A stretch of 64,000 bases of DNA, from NCBI GenBank assembly GCA_004194705.1, contig SADC01001389.1, positions 1-64,000 on the forward strand, in the 5' to 3' direction. This document shows positions 45,640 to 58,368 of this stretch, in pieces (the stretch's first letter is position 1; every line of letters begins with the position of its first letter). The notes under the pieces were generated by a model that was given only the letters and a program-made list of their open reading frames with translations, was not told the DNA's origin and did no database searches. A program made the translations under genes and the position numbers. Source of the stretch: Ditylenchus dipsaci (taxonomy: Eukaryota > Nematoda > Chromadorea > Rhabditida > Anguinidae).

Positions 45640-46270
45640 TATGCGGATAATATTAAAAATATTCACGATTTAGCTCTAAGCACCTGTGAGGTAATTTTGA
45701 AATTTTGCCAGGCATTTTCATCACTTTAACTGGTCACAAGCTTCATTTAAGGTGAAGCGCTTCAACAACATCTAAGTGTTTTATTGTAGTGCAGTTCAAG
45801 AGTTATAATATTCATTTCACAGATTGATTTTTTAAAAATATGAGTGTTGATATATGGTATTTAAAATAATTTCTTAAAAAACCAGAAATTGGAAAAATTT
45901 GGATTTTTCGATGACCGTTTGAGATAACCTAAAGATGTTGTCAAAACGCTAAACTTTAAATTAAGCCTTTAAAGGACCATACTTGTTGATACAAATGAGA
46001 ATTTGACAAATTCAAATTCGCGCGGGACACTTCTCTTTCGTCTCTCACTGTACTCTTTTGAGTCGCTCGAAGTAACTCCAAAGAGTAAAGTGCGATACGA
46101 AAGAGAAGTGTCCCGCGCGAATTTGAATTTGTCAAATTCTCATTTGCATCAACAAGTATGGTCCTTAAGTAGTTAAAGTGATGAAAATGCTTGACAAAAT
46201 TTCAAAATGACCACACAGGTGCTCGCGGCTAAATCATGACTGCTTTAAAATATCCATATAAAACTGATAG
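45640..46270. mobile_element. Fold-back element split by a piggyBac-like MITE
   Basis: Arms 45640-45740 and about 46170-46270 are inverted copies (GCATTTTCATCACTTTAACT and AGTTAAAGTGATGAAAATGC; CACCTGTGAGG and complement). Between them lies the TTAA-flanked MITE at 45973-46164. Confidence 0.65.
45973..46164. mobile_element. piggyBac-like fold-back MITE (GGACCATAC)
   Basis: TTAA at 45969-45972 and 46165-46168. Ends AGGACCATACTTGTTGAT and the complement; arms carry CGCGGGACACTTCTCTTTCG and complement around a short loop with the ACTCTTTTGAGTCGC palindrome. Nearly identical to 47766-47955. Confidence 0.88.
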
Positions 46271-46364
46271 CACATTTTTAAGAGAATGACAAACACCCGT
46301 ATTATTACTGTCCGTTTATTAGAAAGTGTTCGCTTATTAATACGAGTAAGCCTGAATGGGCCAA

Positions 46365-46990
46365 ACTATGCGTTCTGTGCAGAATTTCACGCCGAGTAAG
46401 ATGGCTGAAAAAATTTCGTAAAGAGGAGGGATTTCAACGGGTAAAAGAGCATTTGAAAATAGTTAATTTTCGCATGTTCCCGACCATCTAGAAATGAGTG
46501 TTACTTGCTCAATTTTATGTATCACCTGGCGTGTAATATCTTAAAATTTAGGGCGTGATCAGAGCTATCTATTGTACATAAATTTGTGTCTGAGTGATCA
46601 AAACTTCACAGAGAGGTTCTGATTTTTCTTACATAAGCCAGTTTTCGAAAGTCCTTCCACTCAAGACAATAAACATTCAAACATGTCGCGAAATTAAATT
46701 TTCGAAAACTGACTTCTAGAAGCAAAGCCGAAAAGTCTCTGCGAATTTTTGTTCACTCTCACACAATTCATATACAATAGATAGCTCTGATCACGCCCTG
46801 CATTTTAAGATATTACACGTCCAAGTGATACATAAATTTGAGCAAGTATTACTCATTTCTAGATGGTCGGGGACATGCGAAAATTAACTATTTTCAAATG
46901 CTGTTTCACCCGTTGGAGTTCCTTCTCTTTGCGAAATTTTTTTCAGCCATCGTGCTCGGCGTGAAATTCTGCACAAAACGCATGGTTAGA
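46365..46990. mobile_element. Long palindrome; one-armed relative at 63620-64000
   Basis: Arms of about 300 bases: GCAGAATTTCACGCCGAG ... GGGCGTGATCAGAGCTATCT and the complement ending GGCGTGAAATTCTGCAC. A further copy of one arm lies at about 63620-64000 (CAGAATTTCACGCTGAACAC, AGGGCTATCTATTATGCATG). Confidence 0.75.
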
Positions 46991-47006
46991 CTCATCCAGC
47001 CTTTCC

Positions 47007-47160
47007 GGCTACCAGACAATTTCCAATATTTTTGGAAATTGTCGCCCGACATTTTCCAATATTTTTTCGGTAAATTCGGCGAAACGACCGAATCGACCGA
47101 AAAAATATTGGAAAATGTCGTGCGACATTTTCCAAAAATATTGGAAATTGTCTGGTAGCC
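47007..47160. mobile_element. 154-bp hAT-like hairpin MITE
   Basis: Ends GGCTACCAGACAATTTCC and the complement; 8-bp duplication GCCTTTCC at 46999-47006 and 47161-47168. The body repeats ATTTTCCAATATTTTT in both orientations. Confidence 0.88.
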
Positions 47161-47576
47161 GCCTTTCCCGTGTTAAAGAAACACGGTATATTTCGGCCTT
47201 CATTCATTATGTGACGATCACAAAAGCATCTTAATAAGTCCGGGAGATCATCGATTGAAAGTGAAAAAAAGAATCATATAAACCATCAGTTAATAAACAT
47301 GGAGTTCATTTGAAATCGTTCATCTGGTCAGCTTAACATAGATTATGTCCTGTATTTTAGGCAGCTAAACGTCAAGGAATCTAAAATTTAAGCTTTCTAA
47401 ACCTAAAGCTATGGAGGTCAAGAGTCTATGCTATTAAGTTAAAAAAAAATCAAAAATGATAGTGAACAGTGGCAAAAAAGTGATCTCTCTATTTGTTTTT
47501 ATCATTTATTGGCCAAGCTTTATTTTCTGGTTGAGTTTGTTAATTTGAAGTGATGTTCACTTTGAATATTTTGGTG

Positions 47577-48010
47577 CTACTAGCGAATACACCCCCCCCT
47601 AAGAATACGACCTTTTAAAAATTGCTGTAACTACCCTTTCAAAACAACAAGTTTAGGATTAGCCCTTAGGCTTGGGGTAGGCCAGCGTACGGAAATTGTG
47701 ACTAATAACTGTGTTACGCACTTTTTTCTGGGTCTGGGACATAATTTTGGGTACTTTTTACTTAAAGGACCATACTTGTTGATGCAAATGAAAATTTGGC
47801 AAATTCAAATGCGCGCGGACACTTCTCTTTCGTATCGCACTTTACTCTTTTGAGTTATTTCGAGCGACTCAAAAGAGTACAGTGAGAGACGAAAGAGAAG
47901 TGTCCCGCGCGCATTTGAATTCGTCAATTCTCATTTGCATCAACAAGTATGGTCCTTAAGTAAGAAAGGTGAAAATCGTTGAGGAGGGGGGGGGGTGGTA
48001 TTCGCTACTA
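47577..48010. mobile_element. AGTAGCGAATACC element interrupted by a piggyBac-like MITE
   Basis: Ends CTACTAGCGAATAC and GGTATTCGCTACTAG. Homologous to 3823-4049 over its length except for the insertion at 47766-47955. Confidence 0.8.
47766..47955. mobile_element. piggyBac-like fold-back MITE, nested
   Basis: TTAA at 47762-47765 and 47956-47959. The homologous host at 3823 reads TTTACTTAAGAT through the site with a single TTAA, so insertion with TTAA duplication is directly shown. Confidence 0.92.
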
Positions 48011-48019
48011 GGGGCAATA

Positions 48020-49175
48020 TTTCTAACCCAAACGGCTATAATTGTTGCTTCAATGTTGTGGAGCAATTATTTGTTTGAATTGTTTGTTGTCAGTTATCAT
48101 TGCTAAGCCACATTCAAACGGGTATTTGTTTTTATTTCCTTCTCTGTAGAAATGCGAAACTTTTTCTTTTTATTCCTAACCGTCCAATTGATGTGAAAAA
48201 CGTGCAAAAAGTAAAGAGAAATTCTTTATTTATATATTTTCCCATTTGGAGAAATGCAGACAAAACATAATAATAGAAGTTTTTTATTACTTTATCTTTG
48301 ACAGTACAAAGTTTACACAAGTACACAAAAAATATTAAAAGGTCGACCAAATCACTTTGTTTAAAAAAGACACTGTTTACAATTCATAATTACTCGAATC
48401 TTAAAATAAGAAAAACACCTAAAATTAATCCGAAATATAAAAAACTCTCAGATACAGAATACTTTTTCTTAAAAGAAAAACTTAAAAATAAGTTTGAAAA
48501 ATTGTGGAACAATAATTTGTCGATTTTTGAGAAATTTTCGGGTAGCAAATTTACATAAAATGCAAACCCACTTTTATCTGAGGACAGACCTTTTTGAGGG
48601 TGATTAAGTTCTTTTTGCAGCCAAAACCACAGGAGATGAAGCATTATCAAAAAACTAAAAAATTATTCCTAATAAAGATTTTGTTACGGTGTTTCTAACA
48701 TAGTTTAAATATTTTTGCTGAAAATGAGCCAAAATGATTTGGTCTTCCAAGGCAATTTTGCTATAAATATTTATTTGGCAAAAATGCTCAAAAGTGGCAG
48801 AAAAACAGTGAAAAAAAACAAAGCCATTATCAGAAAAAAAAATTAAAAAATTGTTCTCTCCTATGGTTCTGGATAATAAGCTGCGAAAAAGTGAATCACC
48901 TGCAAGAAAAGTTTTAAGATTCCTTTAATCTGAGCATAGCGGCAGATTGTTTTACTAAAAACTTTTAGGGTTTTCGGAAAGTTATCCACGAATTGAAATT
49001 TTAAATTTGCACCAAATTAAATAAATCAATCTGTGGCTGCCCCAATTGAAACAGGCATAGTCACAAATCTACGGAAACAACAAATAGAAACAGATAGATG
49101 ACCTAAACCGGAAGAAAGGATGTGTTTTTGACACTGTTAAAATAGATTAGATGGAAAGTTTGTATTGCTATTGCC
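48020..49175. other. No gene seen; 3' flank of the aminotransferase
   Basis: AT-rich region downstream (on the minus strand) of the aminotransferase stop codon. No exon or clean repeat border is recognised. Overlapping frames at 48298-48650 on both strands are AT-rich and Lys/Asn-heavy, not convincing. Confidence 0.4.
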
Positions 49176-49179
49176 ACTA

Positions 49180-52100
49180 TTAATCAATAATCCTGCACCA
49201 CTCTGGATAGTCAGCTATCCTGCCATACTGGATGTCCATGATTGTGTCATAAAAGCGTTGCATAATGTTGGATTTGGAGGCCATCGTAGGGATCGCCAAG
49301 TTTTCATATTGGTTGGTCTCTGGATTCCTGTGCAAAATGTTGCCCACTGGGGAGACTACACATGCGGTGCCCGCACCGAACAATTGCAATAACTGAAATA
49401 TTACTTAACTATTTACTGTACTTGATGTATGTTTTCACAATTTGTTTGACTTCATGCTATAAAAGAGCATGGTTTTTTGACGCCGAGGCATTTTTTGATT
49501 TTGAATTGGCTGGGACACTTTTCTACTCCGAAATATTCGACAATATTTTTTCTATCAACTTTTTATAATAGGAATAGCAGTTCGTAAAAGTTTATGAGAA
49601 TAAGCGTGACCACCTCCTCCAACAGCTCTAGAAAAGTTGACAATTTTTGTATTTTACCGACTTTTTTTTATTTTATCAAAAATTACTTATAAAATTTTAG
49701 CACTATTCAAATATTTATGAACCAATTTTTTGAAATTAATAGTAATTTAAGTATTATGTTCAACTATTTGTAAAAGCTAAAAAAATAATGTTTGACATAA
49801 ATTTGGTTGATTTCCCCGTAAGTTAAACAGATAAAATATGTTTTGATTGGTTGATGGCTCCCTATATCAGACACACCAGCAACCACTTAGTTAGAAACAG
49901 TGGTATTTTCTCCATTTATTTCAATGAAATTAAGTCAGCCCACGAGGTGAAAACAATCGGCGCAATGAAGCAGAAGGAAAGAAAAAACCACGTGGTCAAA
50001 CAAATTTCTTCGCTATTTTGATGATGAAAAAAGCAAAGAGGAAGGGAAAAGGGTATTATTTCATTGCAAGTGCACCTGCTGTTTACTTTTTCGACCAAAA
50101 TGGCTATTTCGCAGTGGTGATAAACAAGTTATCAGCTATATTTTCAAAGAAATACAACAAAACTAACCCTTCTCTCAGCAATGCTTTTGCGGATCTCCTC
50201 CATAGTTGGATAGCGCTCAACCACTTTGAACTCGCCCCACTCTCGGGCTATACTCAACAATGAGTCGCGAGTAACACCAGGCAGGATGAGACCATCTGTG
50301 AGTGGAGGTGTGCACAACTCTTTTTCTGCAACAAACAACTTATTATGGGCAAAAAACACTCACTTTCACTCAATGTTTGGTTTCTGTGGAATAAAAAACG
50401 TGGTATGGGCGATAAAATAAAGATAAACAGTTTGTTCTTTTTTGTGTTTATAATTAATTTATACAGTAAGAACGACACAGTATTTGTTTTCCGTTTGTTT
50501 CTGTTTTTTTTGGTTTACAAATTATTTATTTTGAGCAAGACCATGATAGACAAAATACATTATGAAAAATATCAATTTTCAATGGTCAAAATAAGTTTTT
50601 TGTTTCAAAATTTGCGACTTACTAACTCTTTGACTCCCGTCCGTGAATTTTTGCGACTTCTAATGCAGAATTTCACAAAGGGTATTATGGTACACAAAAA
50701 TTATAAATGAGAAAATTTTCAGAAAACTTCTAGTTTTACATTTTTTGGCAGCTTTTCTTGACGGATTCGTGCTAAACACGATTTATTTGCTTATGGAAGT
50801 GTTCTTTTAATTAAAACTTACTGTATCCTTTCATATTTCCCTGAAAAGACCATTACCGTCTACGGCCACGAGTATTTCCTATTTTTACTTACCTATCACT
50901 GGGTCACCGGTGGATCACCGGTTTCGGGTCACCAAATTTCGGGTCACCGGTCAACCCTAATTAAAGTGACAAAAGTCAGGCACGGGAGTCGAAGTGTTTA
51001 ATAAATTTTATTTTTTGAAAGTAAAAGCTTAAGAGAAATTGATTTTTATTACTTTTCGCTTTTAAAATCAAGCTCGCTTCTTTTAGGACTGTTCATCAAA
51101 GATGGATAAAAAGATCAAAGGTTTTTAAGGCGAAGACTGTTGAAGACACTAAATCAGGTCATTGCATGACAAGCACAAAAAGAACGGAGGAAAGATCAAC
51201 TACGTTTATTGACCAAAAATACACAAATGCATAACTTATTTTTAGACTCAAAAGGTTTTGGAAAAAAATCAATTGCAATTTTTTTGCATTTGTCGCAAAT
51301 TGAAAATTTTTGACTTATTTCATCCATGACTTGTTTAAAAAAACGTAATTTTGTCAAACAAACAAAAATTTCCAACCTCCATCCTCATTAATCCAGTAGA
51401 CAAATATGTTCATTGTTCCTGCTTCCGTCAATTTCTCCTCATTGTTTTCTCGGAAGAGCCAGAGAACTTGTTGGCAGCCCAGGTCTGCAGCCAGTTTGGA
51501 GACCATGATAGTTGGGGCATAGTTGCTTAAAACACATAGTCAAATAACGTCCGTGGCTTAAACCTAAAAAAAATCACTTACCATCCCATTTTGAAAGAGC
51601 CCACACCGCCGGGAAAAGCACGTACATAGCTGGAGTCAGCCAGCAAAGTGATTGGTTGGAATCCTGTGGGGTAGTAGGCACCAGCTGGTCCTGACAGAAC
51701 GAACAGTTTGGCTTGTCTGGAGTGAGCTACACCCAGTGTTGGCTGAAAATGGGACAGAGTTATAGCTGGATCCTTTAAGTTGGATCGAAACCTACATCTG
51801 TTCCAATGATAGTAGGTCTCAGGTAAAGGGAGCTTGTGTTGGAGTAAGGCACCCATTCTCTGTCGATTCTGATCATTCTCACACACTATTTGGATGAGCT
51901 CTTCAGCATCGAAATCCTGAAAAAAGATTATAATAGTTTAAAAAGGTAGAGTAAAGATGCTTACAGGCAAGGAGGACCTAAGCGCAGATTTTTTCATCCT
52001 GGCCATGTTCATGTCTGCTCTAAACAGTCGTATCCTGTTGTCCACACCTCGGTAAGCCTTCATTCCCTCAAATAGCTCGATGGCATAGTGCAAAACCTGC

Positions 52101-53340
52101 CAAATTTTCAGATTGCTATTTGCATATGAAAATTAAGAAGGGTTTACGGCTAGTCAGCCATTGTTTTTTTTGTACTTTATGGCTTTTTTAAGCAAATAAA
52201 AGTATCCATTTACGTGTAATTTTTTTAGTAACTAAAATTTCCGAAGGAGCCCGAATCACAAAGCATAATTATAAAATTTTCTTTGTTTCCGAGATACGAC
52301 CTAAGTATGATGGATAGCATGGTGGTCGGACACCACATCTATAGATTAGATCTCGGCAACCAAGCATCTTTTAAAATTTTGCTTTGTAATTCAGATTTAT
52401 GAGACAATTTCAGGGTGTCAATGAAAATTAAAAATACCAGATATATAAGGTAGATGTATACTTTTATTTAAAAAATATAACAAGTATGAAAAAAAACTGG
52501 TTAACTAAGCAATCCTCAAAAAGGTATACTGTTGTTATTCAATAAGAGACATGGACCTATATTTGTTTTGATAAAAAGAGGGTATTTTTCGATCTATAAA
52601 AGTTGGAGCTGCTATAAATTATGTTTCTTTTTCTATTTTAGAAACTATAAAGTGCGTGCGTGACAATTGAATGAATGCATGAAGAACACCCAGACACTAT
52701 TGCAAACAATTGATGCAATCTAACGCGAAAATTGCGTGCATTTTATTTATCACCAAATTGCTTTGCTTATCTATTTCCAACTGATAAACAATTATTGAAA
52801 ATATTTTTGTGATAAACAACCTTGAAATCCACCAGGAACACTGATAAGGTTTTAAATTTTTGGTTTTCCACACGTACTTTCCAACTTCACACGTAGAAAA
52901 TCATTGATATTAAGTGATTTGAATCAGCAGTTTTTAAGTGAAACACGTTAATCTACCTTAGCTCCGGGGTGGACACTTAGGTTGTGTAGGGGCGAAATCT
53001 TTGGGTTAGTCCAGCCATCATCCGCTGACCAGTCTGTTTCCATCATGTGGTCAGCATAAGTATGTCCGAATTTCAGGTTGTCCGAAGTTAGTGGTTTAGG
53101 TTGTAGTTGAGCTCCAGAGGCGATCTCTGTTTCCAGGTCTTTAAACTGCAAATAATACAGTAGGTTTTGTTATAACAAACACCTGAAAACACTTACATAG
53201 AAAGAAGTGTGAGGTGAGGTTTGTGGAGGATGTATCGATGGAATGGCGTTCATTACTGCAGCTGATGAATTATTGAGTGTGGAGGAGACACCGCGAACTG
53301 CGGTTACCAGCACCGCTTTCATTTGGCCGAAATTCTTCAT
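49180..53340 (-). CDS. Branched-chain amino acid aminotransferase (BCAT)
   Basis: PLP enzyme that interconverts Leu, Ile and Val with their 2-oxo acids using 2-oxoglutarate/glutamate. Eight minus-strand exons, complete from ATG to TAA: 53340-53197, 53145-52957, 52096-51965, 51916-51796, 51742-51582, 51525-51377, 50325-50168, 49392-49180, all with GT-AG borders. Landmarks: [61 protein letters not shown] (Lys forms the PLP Schiff base), [31 protein letters not shown] and [12 protein letters not shown]. About 405 residues, normal for the family. The N-terminus ([17 protein letters not shown]) has basic residues and no acidic ones, compatible with mitochondrial import but not decisive. One indel is needed in exon 4 near 51855 (R-WVPYSNTS). 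Intron 6 (51376-50326) holds a GGGTCACCGGT word repeat ending CAACCCTA (about 50910-50962). Confidence 0.97.
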
Positions 53341-53659
53341 TTCACACTCAAATAACAAAGCTATCGAAATTAGACTTTGTATTTTTAATAAATAGTAATA
53401 AAGTAAACTGAAAAAGTTAAATAATAAAAAAAATAATTAAAGGGAGTAAGCAGCTTGTGTGACCAAAAAATTACTATAATGCAAAAAGTGAGTTTGTCGG
53501 TTCGCAGGTAAAAAAGTGGCTTGCAGGTTCAACCCGCTTGGAAGCACTCTGGCGTGTTGATCAATTTTTGAATGTAATTCGATTTTTGACGCCAGCTTTG
53601 ATGTCAGCGACCCCAATTACCCCTGGTATTGGTTAAACAAGCCGAAATAACTAGCGTAC

Positions 53660-53736
53660 CACCAGGTGGGATCGAACCTGCGCACCAATATAGGCCGGTA
53701 AACACTAACGTTAATCCACCTAGCCACGCATAAATG
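53660..53736 (-). tRNA. tRNA-like sequence or tRNA-derived SINE head
   Basis: On the minus strand, TGGCTAGGTGG (53727-53717) fits the RNA polymerase III A box and GGTTCGATCCC (53678-53668) fits the B box exactly, at near-tRNA spacing. A T-arm (CAGGT / ACCTG) forms. The acceptor stem pairs poorly (GCGT/ACGC only) and I cannot place a proper anticodon arm, so this is more likely a decayed tRNA gene or SINE promoter than a working tRNA. Confidence 0.5.
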
Positions 53737-53739
53737 AAC

Positions 53740-55260
53740 TTTCTCAGTTATTTCTATCACACGAGTTGCCCACTCTATTTCAAACTGTTTTACAAATTTT
53801 GACTCAGGGAATTGCACAATAAATAAACCAAGGAACATTATTGCGATCACAACAGTAAAACTGAAGAAATAACTGTTCTCAAGGCTGTTTTATACTAGTG
53901 TCAACCAAGGCTAAGAAGCTCTAGGGCGGGACCAAAAACATCAGTACTACTGTATGACGAAACACTCATGCCTGCTCTTTGCTCTTGATAACAAAAAGCA
54001 GCTGAAGATAAAAAATTGCAAAGATAGCAAAAAGAAACAAGGAAAATGAAAAAAATAATCCTGCTTTGAAATTTTATTTTAAAGCCAGTATTTATAGCAG
54101 TAAATGCAAGAGCACATAGACTAAAACAGAGTGGAGACCAATAATACAGGAAGGAAATGTTAGACTGGAACTGGTTCGACTGCCATGCTCGGTAATAAAT
54201 AATGGTGATGGTCGTCGTCTGAAACAGCAACCCTGCCCATCAACCGAAAAAACAACAACAATATTCCAGGTAGATGGGAAGCAATTGGGCCAATCAGGGG
54301 ACCACCTCGTGCTTGCTGATGTCCTCCAAAGCAAGGCAAATAATTAGAAGCACGCGATTTCCTGACATCACAAGTCTAGTGATAAGGAGGAGGTGACTAA
54401 CGCATGCTTGACTGAAATGTGGCACAGAATGCAGAAAGGCATAATCTAAGAGATCACTCTGATCTTGGTTTATCATGGTACACATCGAATTGTACAGAAA
54501 AAAGTTTATATTGAAATTGTGAAAAAATGTTCAGGTTCATAGAATTTTTTTCGGAAAAAAACTCGAAATTTAAACCTGGAGTTTGATACTTTTTAAATTT
54601 TGAGCATTTTTTATAAGAGTTGATTATACAGATTTCTACGAGTTTTAAAAATATTTTTCAGAAACCATTTATTTTACCAAAATTTAATAGCTATTTTAAC
54701 ACTTTTTTCCATCAATCCAAGAGTTGATTATGTGATCCACGTGGTTGTTTTATCGTTCTGGCCAATTAAACTTTATGAGGAATAGAAAAAGTATTTTGGT
54801 TGTTTATTTAAAGCTTTCAATCGTTTATTCCTTGTTTTTAGTCCTCCTTTATTTCAATCAAATGTGTAGTTTAAAAAAAGAAGTCACGAGAGGGCTAAAA
54901 AGGAGCAACCAGAAGTTGATGAAACAAATTTAGTTATTATTTCAGAAACTGCAACTACAGTATGCTTTTGTCGTTTGCTGATCGCAGAAAAGGTGGCGCA
55001 TCAAACCATGAAGTGTATGCAAAATTGCATCATAAACCAGTTGAAAAAAACATAACAACTTCTGTAAATATTTGTAGATGAGAAAAAGGAAGAAGTTCTG
55101 AAGGACAATTTATAAGACAGTGTTTGCAAGGCCAGACAGTTGGCCTTTGGCAGTTTAAAAACAACAAGGGAACGGGTTAAAAATAAGTCTTGGCTATATT
55201 ACACCATCCCACTCGCTAAATAAATAAAGGTGCAGGGACGGCTCTCGATTTTTTTAAATA
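53740..55260. other. Intergenic, nothing recognised
   Basis: No exon, RNA or clear transposon border. Frames of 60-109 codons on the minus strand (53901-54485) overlap each other in different frames and are not credible. Confidence 0.4.
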
Positions 55261-55267
55261 TTGTTAA

Positions 55268-55452
55268 AGGACCATGGTTTTTGCGCGCAGTGGCATGTAA
55301 AATTTGAATTGGCGGGGGACACTTCTCTTTCGTCTATCAGTGTACTCTTTCGAGTTGTTCGAATGACTCGAAAGAGTACAGAATTAGACGAAAGAGAAGT
55401 GTCCCCCGCAATTCAATTTCGCACATGCCACTGCGCGCAAATATCATGGTCC
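55268..55452. mobile_element. piggyBac-like fold-back MITE (GGACCATGG)
   Basis: Left TTAA at 55264-55267, ends AGGACCATGGTTTTTGCGCG and the complement; the right flank is TTCAA. Arms carry GGGGGACACTTCTCTTTCG and complement, linking it to 45973 and 47766, but the outer segments (GCGCAGTGGCATG) differ. Confidence 0.8.
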
Positions 55453-55814
55453 TTCAACAATCCTTAACAAGAGGTTCTTTAAAAATTCCTTATTTACATT
55501 TTTTTCTAAATATCAAAAGCTAAAAGATCAAAAAAGTTAGTGATCTGTTATTTGAGATATGGCTTAAAAAGTGCATTGCATAAGAAGTCCACAAAAAGCT
55601 TTTTTTTGGCATTTTTTCATGAAAAATAAATTTAGAACTCTGAATTTGCTAAAAATGTAGCTGGTTCATGGTGTTTTTCTGGCAAATTTTTGAGACAAGA
55701 AATTATGTCTTGGTTTGCAAACTCGAGATTAATCTGTTTTGGACAAATTTCGGTTTGACAGAAAACTTTTCAAGGTAAATTTTTAAAGATAATTTTTATG
55801 TAAGATTTTTGACC

Positions 55815-56000
55815 CAGTGGCGAATAACAGCACCAGCCATAAATTTTCCTTATAAAACCCACATTGAAAATTACCCAAATATATTTCCCGAAAACATGTT
55901 AGTCTGGCTAACATACGCTGGCCTACCCTGAGCCTAAGCCTAAAAACAAGGGTAAATAAAGGGATTTTGAAAAAATATTGGAGGTGGTATTTGCCACTAA
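55815..56000. mobile_element. Degenerate AGTAGCGAATACC element
   Basis: Begins CAGTGGCGAATAACAGC and ends GGTGGTATTTGCCACTAACG; the middle includes AACATACGCTGGCCTACCCTG, the family signature in reverse. Confidence 0.55.
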
Positions 56001-56004
56001 CGTT

Positions 56005-58360
56005 GATTTTTTATTTTTATAAATCTTTGAAAATCAATAATATTTTCATTTAATTGACCACATTTTTCTCTAGAGATTTCGAAATGTCCATCCAAACCAA
56101 ACAATAATAATATTATCAACTCTTAACGGAGTAGTAGCACACATCTAGCAACAAACTACAGAGAAACAAAAAGAATAGTTTCTAGCCCTACATGGACTAT
56201 TTCGTCAGTAAGCTAGTAGAGAATAACAGTAGTATGAGACCAATCACTAACACAGCCACCTACTCATTCACAAAAAAATAATGAAATGATAACTTTCCGT
56301 GAAATTAGCTCGCCAGTCGTGGACTGGCGTCTAGAATGGAGGAAGGGAGAGAAACGGTGGTCACGTGATCTGTTTGTCAACTAAAGACTGCTGCTGGATT
56401 GATGAATTAAGGAGAGAATCTGTTTTATGAACACCAAAACAATCGCACTAGCACCAATCAAAATCAATTTTTTTTCTTTGGGTACTGGAAAATAAGGGAT
56501 ATAAAAAATTAGTTGTTTTCAAGGATATGAGCGAAAGTGGGTGATAGATAGTCGGTGAGCCCTTTTTCTATAATAAAACACAGAGAACATATCAAGCAAA
56601 AAAGAAAAATCCGTTGATCAGACGCTCCAATCATAGTATACGATACTCCTAAATTTGGTCAGATTTTAAAGTCTATGTTCGAAGATTGATATAGCTATTA
56701 TGATATTAATATACCAGGATATTTCATAACACTCATGCTAAAATGGTCATACGTTCCTAAACGTGGTTTTTCAAAGTAGAATTTTAAAAAAAAGTAAATT
56801 TTAGTATTTTTGAAGAAAAGGGTTATTTTACCAAGTTTTTATTGCGAAAAAAAATATTTTCAAATAAAGTTTCGAAAATAACAAAAATGAGCTGAAAAAG
56901 TACAAATCTTTTGAAAAAAAACCATGTACAACCTGTTTTTAAGTAGGACTCTGTTACGACCAGGGTTGCCAGACACAAAATCTAAAAATGATGATTTTGA
57001 ACAAAAATCAATGAAATCAAGCAGGAATTTTTTCGCTGTACATCTGATTTCTAATTTTCGACGATCAAAAAATCAGGATTTGAATCCGAAATTCAGGAAA
57101 TTCCCGATTAATCAAGACATCTGGCCACCCTAGTTATGAATGAGTATCTTGAAGATATATATAAAAATCAAGGGCTCGACTCCCACAGCCTTCCTTCATT
57201 CATTATTTGGACAAAAAACAACTTTAATCAGCCAAAAAATCATCATTTAAAACTGCTGGTTCAGCTAATATCACGTAAATTCCAAAGCGAATGAAAAATT
57301 ACATCCATCGAGAACATAAACACAATTTAAGTTTAAACCGCAGCAAAACAAGATTGAAAAAAAACAAGATGGCTTTAGATAGTGATAACAGTACAATAAA
57401 TTTTCACAAAATAATAAAGAAAACAATGTGCATTTGACGGCTTCTATATAGGAAGCAGCAAATGTGATGCAAGGAAAGGGGTTGATCATAAACCCCAACT
57501 AGGCGACTAACATGCCCTCCTCCAGCCCTATGCCCTTCCTTACACAAGGGGCACGTGTGGATGGACCGTCAGCAGCGATAGTCTCCACCCTTTTCGACCA
57601 GAGAGCAAAAGAAAAACGACAGAGATAAGGACAGCCACCAGCAAACCAATTGAAACCAAGAAGAGGGGGCCGGGTGGAGAGACCATCTTGCATCATCTTT
57701 ACCAAATCACCTTTCCCCACCGTCATCCTTATTTTCTCTTTGCTATTCCACAACCACCCACTGCGGAAAAACAAACAGGGATGGGAAAGGACAAATTAAT
57801 GAGCTCTAGACCACCAGCTCCACAAAATGTGTGCAGAGACCTGTCAATCTATCTTTTTCGTCTTCTTTATTTTCCTTGGTGTGTGTTGTATAATGGCAAA
57901 GAGAAGTAGTCTTTGCAGCAGTCTTTTGTTCTGGCAGAAAAAAAACAATAGACAAGTGGTTGCTTGTAATCCTTCAACAGTTCAACAACATTTTTGGGCA
58001 TGATAATAACTGTCGGCGGTTAGCCAAATTTATTTAGAGTCTCTTGATAGACATTTACTGTTGTTGTCAAGAAAAAAAGAGAAAAAACGTTCAAAGGAAT
58101 TTGTACTGGACGAAGTAGACGAGTTTTGTTGTGGTCTATTGATAATAAGTTATTGCTGCCGCTTAGATGACTGGCTTCAGGAGTGTTCATAGTGTAGAGT
58201 TTGCACTTTTAAGAAAATAAATCAATTACCCTTTAGTGCGCACTGTCCATATATGAGACAAATTTTAAAATGCTCTTTTCCTTTACAAATAATTTATTTC
58301 TCAGATTTTTTTACCAAGTTGTAGAAAGAAATGTATGAAATTTGTTAGTTACAAGAAAAA
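56005..58360. other. Intergenic; decayed GGGTTG hAT-like element at about 56963-57131
   Basis: No exon recognised. GGGTTGCCAGACAC (56963) and ATCTGGCCACCC (about 57119-57131) are inverted, with words AAAATCAGGATTTGAATCC between, like the element at 1141, but no TSD is conserved. From 57480 to 57900 the composition is pyrimidine-rich and unique. Confidence 0.4.
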
Positions 58361-58368
58361 GCAACATA

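Noticed and set aside
53901..54485. Hydrophobic minus-strand frames of up to 109 codons
   Set aside because: Three frames overlap out of register, with no splice signals or family resemblance.
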